From Rhodospirillales bacterium (GTDB lineage Bacteria; Pseudomonadota; Alphaproteobacteria; Rhodospirillales; Casp-alpha2): DNA of 64,000 nt. Both the position numbers and the translations under genes were made by a program. Shown one piece after another: positions 51,526-60,694 of this stretch (its first letter is position 1; the number at the start of each line of letters is the position of its first letter). Where the stretch lies: assembly GCA_021775095.1 (NCBI GenBank), contig JAJFII010000057.1, positions 62,001-126,000 of the forward strand. Reading direction: 5' to 3'. The notes under the pieces are model-generated. The model had not been told where the DNA came from, ran no database searches, and saw only the letters and a list, made by a program, of their open reading frames with translations.

Positions 51526-52580
51526 CTGTTTTGCTCCCAATCGTCCTGGAAGATATCGATCGCTTCCGTTGCCGCATCGGTGTCGTCGACCCGTGCGATA
51601 TTGAAAATTCCATCACCTTGATTGATGTTTGGTAAGTTGTTGCGGCCGATCACGATGCCGTCGGCAGGACACTCAATGGGAAATTCACTTTCGCCGAACG
51701 GACTGGCGATGGTTCCGAGCAGATCACCAACGGAAACTTGCGATCCCATCTTGGTCCGCGCGCGAAAGATGCCCCCTTCCGGAGCTCTGACCCACACACT
51801 GCTTCGAGATATGACGGGGGCTGCAGGCGCCTGATCCAGGCGACGTCGTCGGATCATCCCAAGATCACCCAGGACCCGGACGACGCCCTTCACACCAGCG
51901 CGAATCGAGACCTCATCAAACCGCAAGGCTTCGCCGGCTTCATAAACAATAACCGGCACACCTTTTTCGATTGCCGCCTGACGGAGCGAGCCAGGACGCA
52001 GAGCCGCATTCAAAATGACGGGAACACCAAAGCTCTCCGCCATTTGACGCGCCTCAGGAATTGATAAATCACATCGGATCTGAGGAAAATTAGATCGATG
52101 AATTGCCGCAGTATGCAGATCAATGCCGTGCGTCGATTTCGCCACAACTTCATTCATGTAGAGATGGGCCAGGCGGGACGCGAGAGACCCGGCCGACGAA
52201 CCTGGGAAACTTCTGTTTAGGTCCCGACGGTCGGGTAAATAGCGGGTGTTTGTCAGGAAGCCATAGACGTTAACGATCGGAACAGCAATCACGGTGCCAG
52301 CCAATCGTTTTAACGCCGACAGGCGTAATACGCGGCGAATGATCTCGACGCCGTTGACTTCGTCACCATGGACGGCACCGCTAACAAACAGGGTTGGACC
52401 CGGTTTCCGCCCATGCACGACCTGGACGGTCAGGGTGATCGGTGTGTGATCGGAAAGAAGGCTGAGAGGCAGGTCGATTGTTTTACGCGTGCCAGGCGCA
52501 ATACTTTCATCACCCAGAAGAAAGGGTTCACGACTAACTTTAACCACGGCCACGTGTCCTTGTTTTACCCGGTTTGGCAT
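51522..52580 (-). CDS. succinylglutamate desuccinylase / aspartoacylase family protein
   Basis: A 352-residue M14-related zinc hydrolase. The zinc ligands fit [10 protein letters not shown] (His and Glu), and the [21 protein letters not shown] segment supplies the third ligand. [11 protein letters not shown] is the substrate-binding loop. The C-terminal part forms the beta domain found in ASPA-type enzymes ([28 protein letters not shown]). The family hydrolyses N-acylated or N-glutamyl amino acids. It is next to a RimK-type ligase, a pairing seen in other bacteria, so the two may act on one amide product. It overlaps rimK by 41 bp if the ATG at 52580 is right; GTG codons 9-11 residues later follow an AAGGA and would shorten this overlap. 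Confidence 0.9.
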   Translation of the reverse strand: MPNRVKQGHVAVVKVSREPFLLGDESIAPGTRKTIDLPLSLLSDHTPITLTVQVVHGRKPGPTLFVSGAVHGDEVNGVEIIRRVLRLSALKRLAGTVIAVPIVNVYGFLTNTRYLPDRRDLNRSFPGSSAGSLASRLAHLYMNEVVAKSTHGIDLHTAAIHRSNFPQIRCDLSIPEARQMAESFGVPVILNAALRPGSLRQAAIEKGVPVIVYEAGEALRFDEVSIRAGVKGVVRVLGDLGMIRRRRLDQAPAAPVISRSSVWVRAPEGGIFRARTKMGSQVSVGDLLGTIASPFGESEFPIECPADGIVIGRNNLPNINQGDGIFNIARVDDTDAATEAIDIFQDDWEQNS

Positions 52581-53445
52581 TTTCTTCGATAAACTTGATT
52601 ATTTTCCCGGCAACATCAATACCTGTTGCATTCTCGACCCCTTCAAGGCCGGGCGAAGAATTGACTTCCATGACAACGGGGCCGTGCGCCGACCGCAGCA
52701 AATCAACACCGCAAACGTTGAGCCCCATAATTTTTGCCGCCGACACGGCTGTTTGACGTTCCGTTGGGGTGATTTTTATGGGCTTCGCAGATCCACCCTG
52801 GTGTAAATTCGAACGAAAATCACCTTCTTTGCCGGTTCGTTTCATTGACGCGACGATTTTGCCGCCAACCACCAGACATCGAATGTCCTCGCCATTTGCT
52901 TCCTTCACAAATTCCTGGATAAGGATATTCGTATTCACACCACCGAAGGCTTGAATGATACTCGACGCCGCATTGTGCGTTTCGCCAAGGACGACTCCGA
53001 TACCCTGTGTCCCCTCGAGCAGTTTGATAACCACCGGGGCCCCACCAATGATGTTCAGAAGTTCGTCGGCCTTGCCCGTTCGGTGCGCAAAAACGGTGAC
53101 GGGCAGGCCAATACCCTCACGCGAAAGCAGCTGTAAACTGCGAAGTTTGTCGCGAGACCGGGTAATCGCCACAGACTCATTGACCGGATAAACCCCCATC
53201 ATTTCGAATTGACGCAGAACAGCCGTCCCGAAAAAAGTGACCGATGCACCAATACGCGGGATCACGGCATCGTATTTCGGCAGCACTTTACCCTGATAAT
53301 GAATTTGCGGCCGGTGGGAGGTAATATTGACATAACAGCGTAAATGATCAATTACATCAATTTCATGGCCACTTTTTTCGGCCGCTTCAACAATTCTCTT
53401 ATGGGAATAAAGTTTAGCATTTCGACACATAAGGGCAATTTTCAT
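52540..53445 (-). CDS. rimK: RimK-type ATP-grasp ligase (glutamate ligase family)
   Basis: A 301-residue ATP-grasp enzyme of the RimK group, which joins an amino acid (classically Glu) to a C-terminal carboxylate using ATP. The N-domain starts [40 protein letters not shown]. The ATP-grasp has the [19 protein letters not shown] loop, [28 protein letters not shown] and the metal motif [14 protein letters not shown]. Ribosomal protein S6 is only one possible substrate; relatives act on peptides or small molecules. With the aspartoacylase-type hydrolase downstream, a small-molecule or peptide product is as likely as S6. Confidence 0.9.
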   Translation of the reverse strand: MKIALMCRNAKLYSHKRIVEAAEKSGHEIDVIDHLRCYVNITSHRPQIHYQGKVLPKYDAVIPRIGASVTFFGTAVLRQFEMMGVYPVNESVAITRSRDKLRSLQLLSREGIGLPVTVFAHRTGKADELLNIIGGAPVVIKLLEGTQGIGVVLGETHNAASSIIQAFGGVNTNILIQEFVKEANGEDIRCLVVGGKIVASMKRTGKEGDFRSNLHQGGSAKPIKITPTERQTAVSAAKIMGLNVCGVDLLRSAHGPVVMEVNSSPGLEGVENATGIDVAGKIIKFIEENAKPGKTRTRGRG

Positions 53446-53827
53446 AAGTCTTTCCTTTATTTAAACGATTAATGCCCAAGCAACAAGGATGGGCCTGGAT
53501 CAACATTGTCGTATCCGCGAATGTCAGCGCGTTCTACCGGAACGTGGCTTTGCGCCAATATCAATGATTTAAGGCATTTTCGCCGGAAATAAGTGATCTT
53601 ATGACCATTCCGGTTTTTCTGCGAAGATAAACCACTGCGCGGTGTGCGTGCTCCGGGCGGTGGCGGGGAATGGTTCGGCAAAACCAAGCCATTCCCGCCA
53701 ACCGATCAGAGCCCTTTCGGGTCGTTTTTCCTTCATCAGGAACACGTCCGACAAGTAGATCTAAACATCAAAGACAGGTTGATAATTGATGTAGGGTTTT
53801 GTCTCCGATGGCCACGGTCTTTCCTCT
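53446..53827. other. intergenic region between rimK and the multi-repeat channel gene
   Basis: About 380 bp with no credible gene. The leftmost 17 bases before the stop codon of the channel gene are copied (see the repeat entry). A hairpin-forming stretch is not evident. The rimK promoter should lie here if rimK is not co-transcribed with the channel. Confidence 0.45.
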
Positions 53828-53852
53828 TCATTTTTTGGCCACGGTCTTTCCT
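53809..53852. repeat. 17-bp direct repeat at the 3' end of the channel gene
   Basis: TGGCCACGGTCTTTCCT occurs at 53809-53825 and again at 53836-53852 with a 27-base period. The right copy is in the last codons of the channel gene (GKTVA) and the left copy lies just past its stop. This looks like a small local tandem duplication. Confidence 0.6.
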
Positions 53853-55426
53853 TTGGTTTCGCGCGTCCGCACTGAAGAACTTCCGCGTTTTTGATTAGCA
53901 GGTTTCTTTGCTTTAGCGGTCCTATCGCCGCGCCACTCCTGGATGACCTCGGCTGCGATATCGCGCCCGCCTACACCAAAGGCGATTGCCCCAGCGATAC
54001 CAACAGCACCAAGCGTCACGCCGAACGCCAGTGAAATGATATCGTTGCCGACACCCATCTGTTCCATACCCATGGCGACGGCCAACACAACGACAGCAAT
54101 ATGTGCAATATTGGCAAGTAGTGACGCCTGAGGGGGGTTGGCGGAGCGGACGAGGTCGCCTGCGACCTTGCCCAGAAACACCCCAAGGCCAATAACGACG
54201 ACTCCGAAAACAATTTGACTAGCAAACACCAGAAAATCGGAAACCAGGGCTGCGAAATTGGAGAATCCAATCAATTCCAGGGCCTCAATTCCGGCAAACA
54301 GCATGATCGCCGTCAGTGTCAGATATCCGGCAATTTCCGATATACTTTTTGTCCCAACAATCTTCGCTCCGCCAAGTCCGATTTTGCCGAGCACAGCATC
54401 GAACCCAACTTCGGACAACAGGTTTGTCATCAATCCGGCAACGATTCGTCCGACAACATAGGCAACAACCAACACCAGTACACCGGCAAATAAATTTGGC
54501 AGAATGGCCAAAACGTTGGAGAGCATGGCGCTCAAGGGCCGTGTTACGGCATCGATCCCAAGCGCGTTTAAGGTGGCAACGATCACGGGCACAAAAACAA
54601 GGATATAAATAATCAGGCCACCGAGGCTTGAAATTTTCTGATCACCAATGATTTTTTCTACGCCAACCTGCTTCACCAGATCATCAACCCCTGAGGCGGC
54701 AAGCAGTTTGCTGACGATGCGTCGCAATACACGGGCAACCAGCCAGCCAACAGCGAGAACCAGCCCGGCACCGAGCAGATTTGGAAGATAGCTGAGGATT
54801 TCCTTGACGACGTCGCGTACCGGCTCGAGCAGGCCGCCAAGATTGAGGGCACTCAGTACGGCGGGCAGGAATAGCAGCATGGTTAACCAATAAACGGCAT
54901 CGGCCAACGTATCTGCCAGCGGCTCCTTATGTTTTTTGTCGACAGCATCCAGATCAGCCTCGACCCGTAACCGCGCGCCGATCATTGACGATTGCGCTGC
55001 TTTGCGGACAATAATTCTCAGGACTCTTGCCAATATCCAGGCGATGGCGATCAAAAGGGTCGGGCCAATCAAGCGCGGTGCGTATTCAAATAACTCATTG
55101 AGAAAGCCAAGGATCGGTTCGGAAATCTGGGTTACCCCTAAAATCTGGAAAAACCCGACAAAAACAAACAGCATCAGCAGATAAAATACGGCGCGGCCAA
55201 TCCATCGTTCCACCAATTGAGGTTCTTCCGAATCCTCATCAGCAACCGCATCGGCGACTTTCACCCCCAGTTTTGTTTTCTCCAGAAGCCGCTCGACGCC
55301 GTTTGCGACGAACAGGGCAACAAACCAACCCGCTATTAACAGGATCATCGCGCCAAAAAGATTAGGCACATAGGTGAGTATTAAACTCCAGCCCTGCGAC
55401 GTCGCTTCAATTAGATTGTTCCCCAT
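53828..55426 (-). CDS. multi-repeat MscS-like membrane protein (conserved TM-helix repeats)
   Basis: A 532-residue membrane protein made of several copies of a conserved TM helix: LPNLFGAMILLIAGWFVALFVANGVERLL, APRLIGPTLLIAIAWILARVLRIIV, LPNLLGAGLVLAVGWLVARVLRRIVSKLL and LPNLFAGVLVLVVAYVVGRIVAGLM. A last part (IISLAFGVTLGAVGIAGAIAFGVGGRDIAAEVI) resembles an MscS-type pore. It ends in a basic tail rich in Lys/Arg. The repeat is the PF05552-type helix also in the smaller MscS-like protein of this cluster. A mechanosensitive role fits, but these proteins are not well studied. It is the first gene of the leftward cluster. Confidence 0.85.
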   Translation of the reverse strand: MGNNLIEATSQGWSLILTYVPNLFGAMILLIAGWFVALFVANGVERLLEKTKLGVKVADAVADEDSEEPQLVERWIGRAVFYLLMLFVFVGFFQILGVTQISEPILGFLNELFEYAPRLIGPTLLIAIAWILARVLRIIVRKAAQSSMIGARLRVEADLDAVDKKHKEPLADTLADAVYWLTMLLFLPAVLSALNLGGLLEPVRDVVKEILSYLPNLLGAGLVLAVGWLVARVLRRIVSKLLAASGVDDLVKQVGVEKIIGDQKISSLGGLIIYILVFVPVIVATLNALGIDAVTRPLSAMLSNVLAILPNLFAGVLVLVVAYVVGRIVAGLMTNLLSEVGFDAVLGKIGLGGAKIVGTKSISEIAGYLTLTAIMLFAGIEALELIGFSNFAALVSDFLVFASQIVFGVVVIGLGVFLGKVAGDLVRSANPPQASLLANIAHIAVVVLAVAMGMEQMGVGNDIISLAFGVTLGAVGIAGAIAFGVGGRDIAAEVIQEWRGDRTAKAKKPANQKRGSSSVRTRETKGKTVAKK

Positions 55427-55774
55427 TGTTCAATTTCCCTCTGTCCAGTCATTCATTAAACCGTGACTCCTTCGGGCAGCCCCGCATACAAACGGAGCGC
55501 CCATTGCCAACACCTAATCGCCTTATTGCCCATAGTCGATTGTAATCGTCCTGTGAAAAGGGAACAGAAATAACCGACAGGGGAAATGCACCTGTATTTT
55601 GGATTTTATGGGTTGTTAAGATCTGTTCTGCTAAAAACCCATTTTATATCCTGTCGGAGAAGGATATATTCAGTTTGTGTGGCGGGATACGGTTAGCTGG
55701 GAATCGGTTTTCTGATTAGTTGTGGCTTGTTATGATACCATCCAAACGGTGAACCGGAGTTCGATTGTTCAGAT
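55427..55774. other. intergenic region, divergent
   Basis: About 350 bp between the multi-repeat channel and the orphan small protein, which diverge. No convincing gene, repeat or hairpin is visible. It should hold both promoters. Confidence 0.4.
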
Positions 55775-56251
55775 ATGAAATTGAGAGCACCTAGACGTTT
55801 TGCATCAGCCGTCACGCGTATCAAGAATGCCTTAGGTGATGATAAATGCGCTGAGATCGTGGGCCGATCATCGTCTTTGATCAGAAAATGGTCGGATCCG
55901 GATCATCCCAGTCGGCCGAATCTGAAACAGGCACTGGTCCTCGATGTTGCTTATATGGAAGCGGGCCATGGCGTGCCGCCCATTTTGAGCATGTACCAGC
56001 AACGATTGGCGCGTGCCGTTACGATTGAATCGAAGAAACCGGCCGTCGATGTCGCCCTTGCGGCGCTCTCTGTGCAAGCGGCCGTAGGTGACATTTCAGA
56101 AAGCATTCTATCCATTAAAGCCGGCAGTGCAGACGGAGTCACTTTTTCTTCCAATGAACGCAATCAGATATTAGGTCTGCTGGAGAAGCTGATGACCCAA
56201 GTTTCAATGATCGAAGAAACCCTCGATGACAATCCCACCGATCTCGGTTAA
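55775..56251 (+). CDS. orphan helix-turn-helix-like protein
   Basis: A 158-residue protein of no family I can name. The start MKLRAPRRFASAVTRIKNALGDDKCAEIVGRSSSLIRKWSDPDHPS has the shape of a Cro/CII-like DNA-binding region: a short helix, GDDKCAEIVGRSSSLIRKW as turn and recognition helix, then a basic patch. The rest is helical (QALVLDVAYMEAGHGVPPILSMYQQRL, LEKLMTQVSMIEETL). It stands alone, divergent from the channel cluster, so it could control that cluster. No phage genes are near. Confidence 0.6.
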   Translation: MKLRAPRRFASAVTRIKNALGDDKCAEIVGRSSSLIRKWSDPDHPSRPNLKQALVLDVAYMEAGHGVPPILSMYQQRLARAVTIESKKPAVDVALAALSVQAAVGDISESILSIKAGSADGVTFSSNERNQILGLLEKLMTQVSMIEETLDDNPTDLG

Positions 56252-56586
56252 CCCAAAGTTATCATCCTGACTCTGCATCGGGACGGTATCCACAGGAAGT
56301 ACGCGATGGATTATGACCCCGGTCCAGGGTCGAAGGTTTGCCTGTGAATGGGTTCGACGGGGACTTTTTGCCGTTCAGGTTGCAAATCAATGTCAGCCTA
56401 AAACGCCTTTCGTTGGTCCAACCGTTAAACGCGATTTGGTTGGCCGTCCGTGGAACGAATTCGGGTTATGCCCGGTTGTAGGCCCTGGTTAAACCCAATT
56501 GTGCGGCAAAAACAAAAGCTTACTTTTGTCGGGCGCGCACCATATGATCGGAACCACACCTCAGCCAATAACGAGTGATCGCCCCG
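56252..56586. other. intergenic region, no gene seen
   Basis: About 335 bp before the OGT gene with no credible reading frame. A GGGTTCGACGGGG string at 56351 recalls the 5' end of tmRNA, but no tag sequence follows and I do not call one. No T-run terminator is visible. Confidence 0.4.
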
Positions 56587-58938
56587 ATGCCCAAAGCCAA
56601 AAACCGCCGCCGTAAAAAGAAAGCAAAACCCACGGCAAAGACGGCGCGGCAGGCGGGCGAAATCAAGCCCGCCATGGACCCCATAAAACCATCTGAACTG
56701 CCGTCCGAGGCTAAATCAAAAGTTCTCAATCAGGCCGTTGAACTGGCAATGCAATATCAGGTCGCCGGCCAACCGGACGAGGCCGAAGGCCTATACCTGA
56801 AAGTTCTAAAGGCCGATCCTGCCCATTCCATCGCCCTCAACATGCTGGCTGTGGTCACCCATCAAAAGGGCTTCTCGGACCGCGCCATTGAACTGATTGA
56901 TAGGGCCCTGACCGTCAATCCCGACGATGTCGAAGCCCATATTAATTTGGGCCTTATCTACAAATCTCAGGGCCGACTGGCAAAAGCGGCGAGCAGTTTC
57001 CGGCACGCCCTTGCCGTTAATCCGGACCATCCGGGGGGTCATTTTAATTTGGGCCGGACGTTGCAGGAATTGGCCAAACCGGAGGAAGCGGAGGGGTTTT
57101 ATCGGCAAGCGTTGGCCCTCAAACCCGATTATCCCGAGGCCCATGGCAGTTTGGGGAATATTCGTCTGGAATTGGGCCGGCCGGAACAAGCGTTAGAGAG
57201 TTATCGCCGGGTCCTGGAGCTTTCTGCCGATAACGCCGACGCCTATATCAACATGGGTAACGCCCTCAAAATCCTTGGGAAAAGCGACCAGGCGGAAGCC
57301 TGTTACGTAAAAGCCATCAGCCTGAATCCGGACATTGCCCACGCCCACAACAATCTCGGCGTTTTGTTAAAGGACCGGGGTGAACTGGACGCGGCAGCAG
57401 ACTGTTATCGCCGGTGCCTTGCTCTGGACGGCACCCTGGCCGACGCTTATTTTAATTTCGCCAATACCTTGCACGAGCAGGGTGACGTCGACGGTGCCGC
57501 CCGGCAAATGGATCTGGCCCTGTTGAACGACCCGGATCGGGCCGGTTGGCACATTCGAAAAATTTTGCTTACACCGGCCATTCCCGCGTCCCCGGACGAT
57601 ATACAGTTCCGCCGCAGGGCGCTTGAACAGGCGATCGTCGACCTGCGGGCGAAAACCTTGTCTGTTGTCGATCCGGCCAAGCAAATCTGTGCGACAAATT
57701 TTTATTTATCCTACCACCATCTGGACAACCGCAAACTGGTGGAGGCCATTGCCCAGCTGCATATGGCGGCCTGTACTGACCTGGCTTTCAATGGCGTTGC
57801 GCCGGGCCCGGAACGACCGCACCGTAAAAAACGCATCCGGCTTGGGGTGTTGTCCACCTATTTGCGGCAACACACCATCGGTAAACTGTTGCAGGGGATT
57901 ATCAAACACCTGTCGCGGGATGAATTTGAAGTGATCCTGTTTCGCCTTCCAGGCACCCAAGACGACATGGCGCAAGCCATTGATCAAACGGCCGACAAGG
58001 TTGTCGCTCTGCATTCCATACGCGCCCAAGACCATAAAATCATTGCTGCAGAGGCCCTGGATATCCTGTTTTATCCCGATATCGGCATGTCCTATTATAC
58101 CTATTTCATGGCCTTTGCCCGCCTTGCCCCGGTGCAGATGGTAACCTGGGGCCATCCCGATACAACGGGAATTCCCAACATCGATTATTTTGTCTCGTCG
58201 GCGTTGCTTGAACCCGACGGGTCGGCCAGCCACTACACGGAAAAATTGTTGTTGTTATCCCAGTTGCCGACTTACTATTACCGTCCGGAGCCGCCACAAG
58301 GGACCTACCGGCGCAGGGATTATTCCCTGCCGGAAAAGGCGTCGCTGTATGTCTGCCCGCAAAATCTTTTTAAATTACATCCAATGTTTGATCTGATCAT
58401 TGGCGAGCTGTTGCGCCGCGACCCGGATGGGGTTCTGGTGCTCATCGATGATGGTCGCGGCGGCCACTGGAACCGTCTTTTAATGGATCGGTTAAAGACC
58501 AGCGCACCCGACGCTGACGACCGCGTGATCTTCGTTGAGCGCATGCCTACGGATAAATTTTTGGGCCTGCTGCTGCTCGCTGACGCGCTGCTTGATGTGC
58601 CCACTTTTTCCGGCGGAAATTCGTCGCTGGAGGCTTTTGCCCTGGGCGCACCGATTGTTACCTGGCCCGGAAACTTCATGCGGGCCCGGGTGACTGCGGG
58701 TTGTTATTGGCAAATGGGTCTGAACGATTTAATCGCAAGCGACGCGGAATCTTATGTGTCATTGGCGCTCAAACTGGCCCATTCCGCCGATTTTAAAAAA
58801 ACCATGCAGGAAAAAATAAACCAGAATTCACACAAGTTATTCGAACGCATTGAGGTGGTTCGGGAACTGGAAAGGTTTTTTAAACAATCGGTTCAAGATG
58901 CCAATCTGACCGGTAAGTGGGGCGGTGCCGAGGTTTGA
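56587..58938 (+). CDS. TPR-containing O-GlcNAc-transferase-like (GT41) protein
   Basis: A 783-residue protein. The start has a dense basic stretch, MPKAKNRRRKKKAKPTAKTA. From about 40 to 330 it has eight or nine TPR units (ALTVNPDDVEAHINLGLIYKSQGRLAKAASSFRHAL and similar). From about 400 to 780 it has the OGT/SPINDLY catalytic core: IRLGVLSTYLRQHTIGKLLQGIIKHL, the metal-free GT-B nucleotide-sugar site in APVQMVTWGHPDTTGIPNIDYFVSS, CPQNLFKLHPMFD, and LDVPTFSGGNSSLEAFALGAPIVTWPG. Relatives glycosylate proteins (e.g. adhesins or flagellins) or act on lipids. ATG 56587 is used; a GTG four codons earlier is possible. The isolated position gives no partner. Confidence 0.88.
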   Translation: MPKAKNRRRKKKAKPTAKTARQAGEIKPAMDPIKPSELPSEAKSKVLNQAVELAMQYQVAGQPDEAEGLYLKVLKADPAHSIALNMLAVVTHQKGFSDRAIELIDRALTVNPDDVEAHINLGLIYKSQGRLAKAASSFRHALAVNPDHPGGHFNLGRTLQELAKPEEAEGFYRQALALKPDYPEAHGSLGNIRLELGRPEQALESYRRVLELSADNADAYINMGNALKILGKSDQAEACYVKAISLNPDIAHAHNNLGVLLKDRGELDAAADCYRRCLALDGTLADAYFNFANTLHEQGDVDGAARQMDLALLNDPDRAGWHIRKILLTPAIPASPDDIQFRRRALEQAIVDLRAKTLSVVDPAKQICATNFYLSYHHLDNRKLVEAIAQLHMAACTDLAFNGVAPGPERPHRKKRIRLGVLSTYLRQHTIGKLLQGIIKHLSRDEFEVILFRLPGTQDDMAQAIDQTADKVVALHSIRAQDHKIIAAEALDILFYPDIGMSYYTYFMAFARLAPVQMVTWGHPDTTGIPNIDYFVSSALLEPDGSASHYTEKLLLLSQLPTYYYRPEPPQGTYRRRDYSLPEKASLYVCPQNLFKLHPMFDLIIGELLRRDPDGVLVLIDDGRGGHWNRLLMDRLKTSAPDADDRVIFVERMPTDKFLGLLLLADALLDVPTFSGGNSSLEAFALGAPIVTWPGNFMRARVTAGCYWQMGLNDLIASDAESYVSLALKLAHSADFKKTMQEKINQNSHKLFERIEVVRELERFFKQSVQDANLTGKWGGAEV

Positions 58939-59360
58939 ACAGGATCAACATCCCGCATCTGCTATGGGACTGTCGATCCAATGCAAGATGAAAATTGGCT
59001 CCGCCAAGTGCGGCGATGGCTCACCAACCGCCTTCGGCCGCTGATCGAAGCGTTCCCAATGTGGTGCCGCCCGTTGCGTATAATCACCCCGACCCGGGCA
59101 AGGAAATCAGCCCAATAAAAGGATAAAGGGCGCGAATTTGTCACTATCGATCACAGCCATTGGCGGAGAACCGGTTTTTTGGGTTTTCGGAAAATGCAGT
59201 CAGAACCGAACCCGGTGCCCGCATTATAGCTACATAAATTGAAAATTGACTGGTCATCCCAGTTCGCACAATCTAATGAATTGCGAGTGGGTCGCGGCCG
59301 ATGCTGAACAACGAATGGCCCGCAAGAAAACACGGATCACTAGCGCGGATGGGACAGGTA
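58939..59360. other. intergenic region with weak coding traces
   Basis: About 420 bp between the OGT and CbiX genes. Near 58965-59115 short frames on either strand look like decayed coding sequence, but no family could be recognised. No cobalamin riboswitch was recognised before cbiX. Confidence 0.4.
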
Positions 59361-60491
59361 ATGGGCAAAAAAATCGGCGTAATGGTTTGCGGCCATGGCT
59401 CGAGGAGCCAAGCGGCGGTTGAACAGTTTTCGACCGTCGCCGAGCAATTGCCCGACCGCCTGCCGGACTGGCCCGTGGCCTATGGTTATTTGGAGTTTTC
59501 CAATCCGGTTATTCGCGATGGTTTGGACAACCTTCGCGCCCAGGGCTGCGACCACATCCTTGCGGTGCCCGGAATGCTGTTTGCGGCGATGCACGCTAAA
59601 AACGATATTCCATCGGTTTTAAACGCCTACGCCAGGGAACATGGAATTAAAATTGAATACGGTCGGGACCTGGGCGTTGACAAAAAAATGATCGAGGCGG
59701 CGGCCCAGCGGGTCGAACAGGCGTTGGCCGCGGCGGACACCGATGCCGGTCCGGTCGCGCGTTCCGACACCTGCCTGGTTGTCATTGGCCGCGGCTCCAG
59801 TGATCCGGACGCCAATTCAAATATCGCCAGGATCGCGAGACTGCTGTGGGATCGAACCGGACTGGGATGGAGCGAGGTCGGCTATTCGGGGGTCACGTTT
59901 CCCCTCGTTAAACCCTGTCTCGAACATGTTGCCAAGCTGGGCTACAAACGCATTGTAGTATTTCCGTATTTTTTATTCACCGGTGTGTTAATTGACCGCA
60001 TTTACGGTTTTACGGACATGGTCGCCAAGGCTCATCCGGATACGGAGTTTGTCAAAGCCGGCTATTTAAATGACCATCCGCAGGTGCTGGCAACATTTGC
60101 CGAGCGGGTGACGGAAATTCTCGACGGCAACAATGCCATGGATTGTAACCTGTGCAAATACCGTGAACAGGTCCTCGGTTTTGAATCCGAAGTTGGCCTG
60201 CCCCAGGAAAGTCACCACCACCATGTGGAGGGCCAGGGGGCATCGGCCCCGGGATCGAACGTATCTGAGTGTCGGTTGTGCGCGCATTTTTGCACGGGCG
60301 CCTGTCGTTTGTTAATAACCGATACCCCTGACCACCCCGACCACGGCGCTCACTCCCATCACTCCCATCACTCGCACACCCATGCCCATAACTCCCATAA
60401 TTCCCATGACCCTCATCACCATCCCGTATACCCCCAGGCCGACCATCCCCTGGGGCCGGAAAGTGTGCGCGCCTTAAACAAAGACCACTGA
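59361..60491 (+). CDS. cbiX: long-form CbiX chelatase with CxxC motifs and His-rich tail
   Basis: A 376-residue class II chelatase for sirohydrochlorin. The N-terminal half starts MGKKIGVMVCGHGSR with the catalytic His12, and a second CbiX half follows (VVIGRGSSDPDANSNIARIARLLWDR). The CxxC-type cysteines (CNLCKYR, CRLCAHFCTGACR) near the C-terminus fit the Fe-S-binding part of long CbiX. The tail is His/Ser-rich (HHSHHSHTHAHNSHNSHDPHHH) from nine-base CACTCCCAT-type repeats. GGGACAGG precedes the ATG. The gene lies far from the cob operon and coexists with cobN, so its metal could be Co2+ (early insertion) or Fe2+ (siroheme). Confidence 0.9.
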   Translation: MGKKIGVMVCGHGSRSQAAVEQFSTVAEQLPDRLPDWPVAYGYLEFSNPVIRDGLDNLRAQGCDHILAVPGMLFAAMHAKNDIPSVLNAYAREHGIKIEYGRDLGVDKKMIEAAAQRVEQALAAADTDAGPVARSDTCLVVIGRGSSDPDANSNIARIARLLWDRTGLGWSEVGYSGVTFPLVKPCLEHVAKLGYKRIVVFPYFLFTGVLIDRIYGFTDMVAKAHPDTEFVKAGYLNDHPQVLATFAERVTEILDGNNAMDCNLCKYREQVLGFESEVGLPQESHHHHVEGQGASAPGSNVSECRLCAHFCTGACRLLITDTPDHPDHGAHSHHSHHSHTHAHNSHNSHDPHHHPVYPQADHPLGPESVRALNKDH

Positions 60492-60694
60492 GCCGGACCG
60501 GGCGCAAGTCGCGCGTCTGTCCTCAACCTGTGCGGGGCCTGCGGTTAATCGCTTTGGCCTGAAAGCGGCAGGCGTGTCGGGGGTTGCCGGCGGCAAGCGT
60601 CAAAATCAGCGACAAAATATATCAAACGCTCCGGAACTGGGGGCTTGTCCGTTCTTATGCCAGATGAAATGATGGTTTAAAGAGGGAAGAGCAA

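Noticed and set aside
56345-56470. Possible tmRNA 5' end (GGGTTCGACGGGG at 56351)
   Set aside because: The string resembles the conserved tmRNA start, but no ANDN-type tag frame, acceptor partner or CCA end could be found in the expected positions, either for a one-piece or a permuted two-piece form.
58960-59120. Possible transposase remnant before cbiX
   Set aside because: Short frames on both strands look weakly coding, but no transposase family or terminal repeats could be identified.
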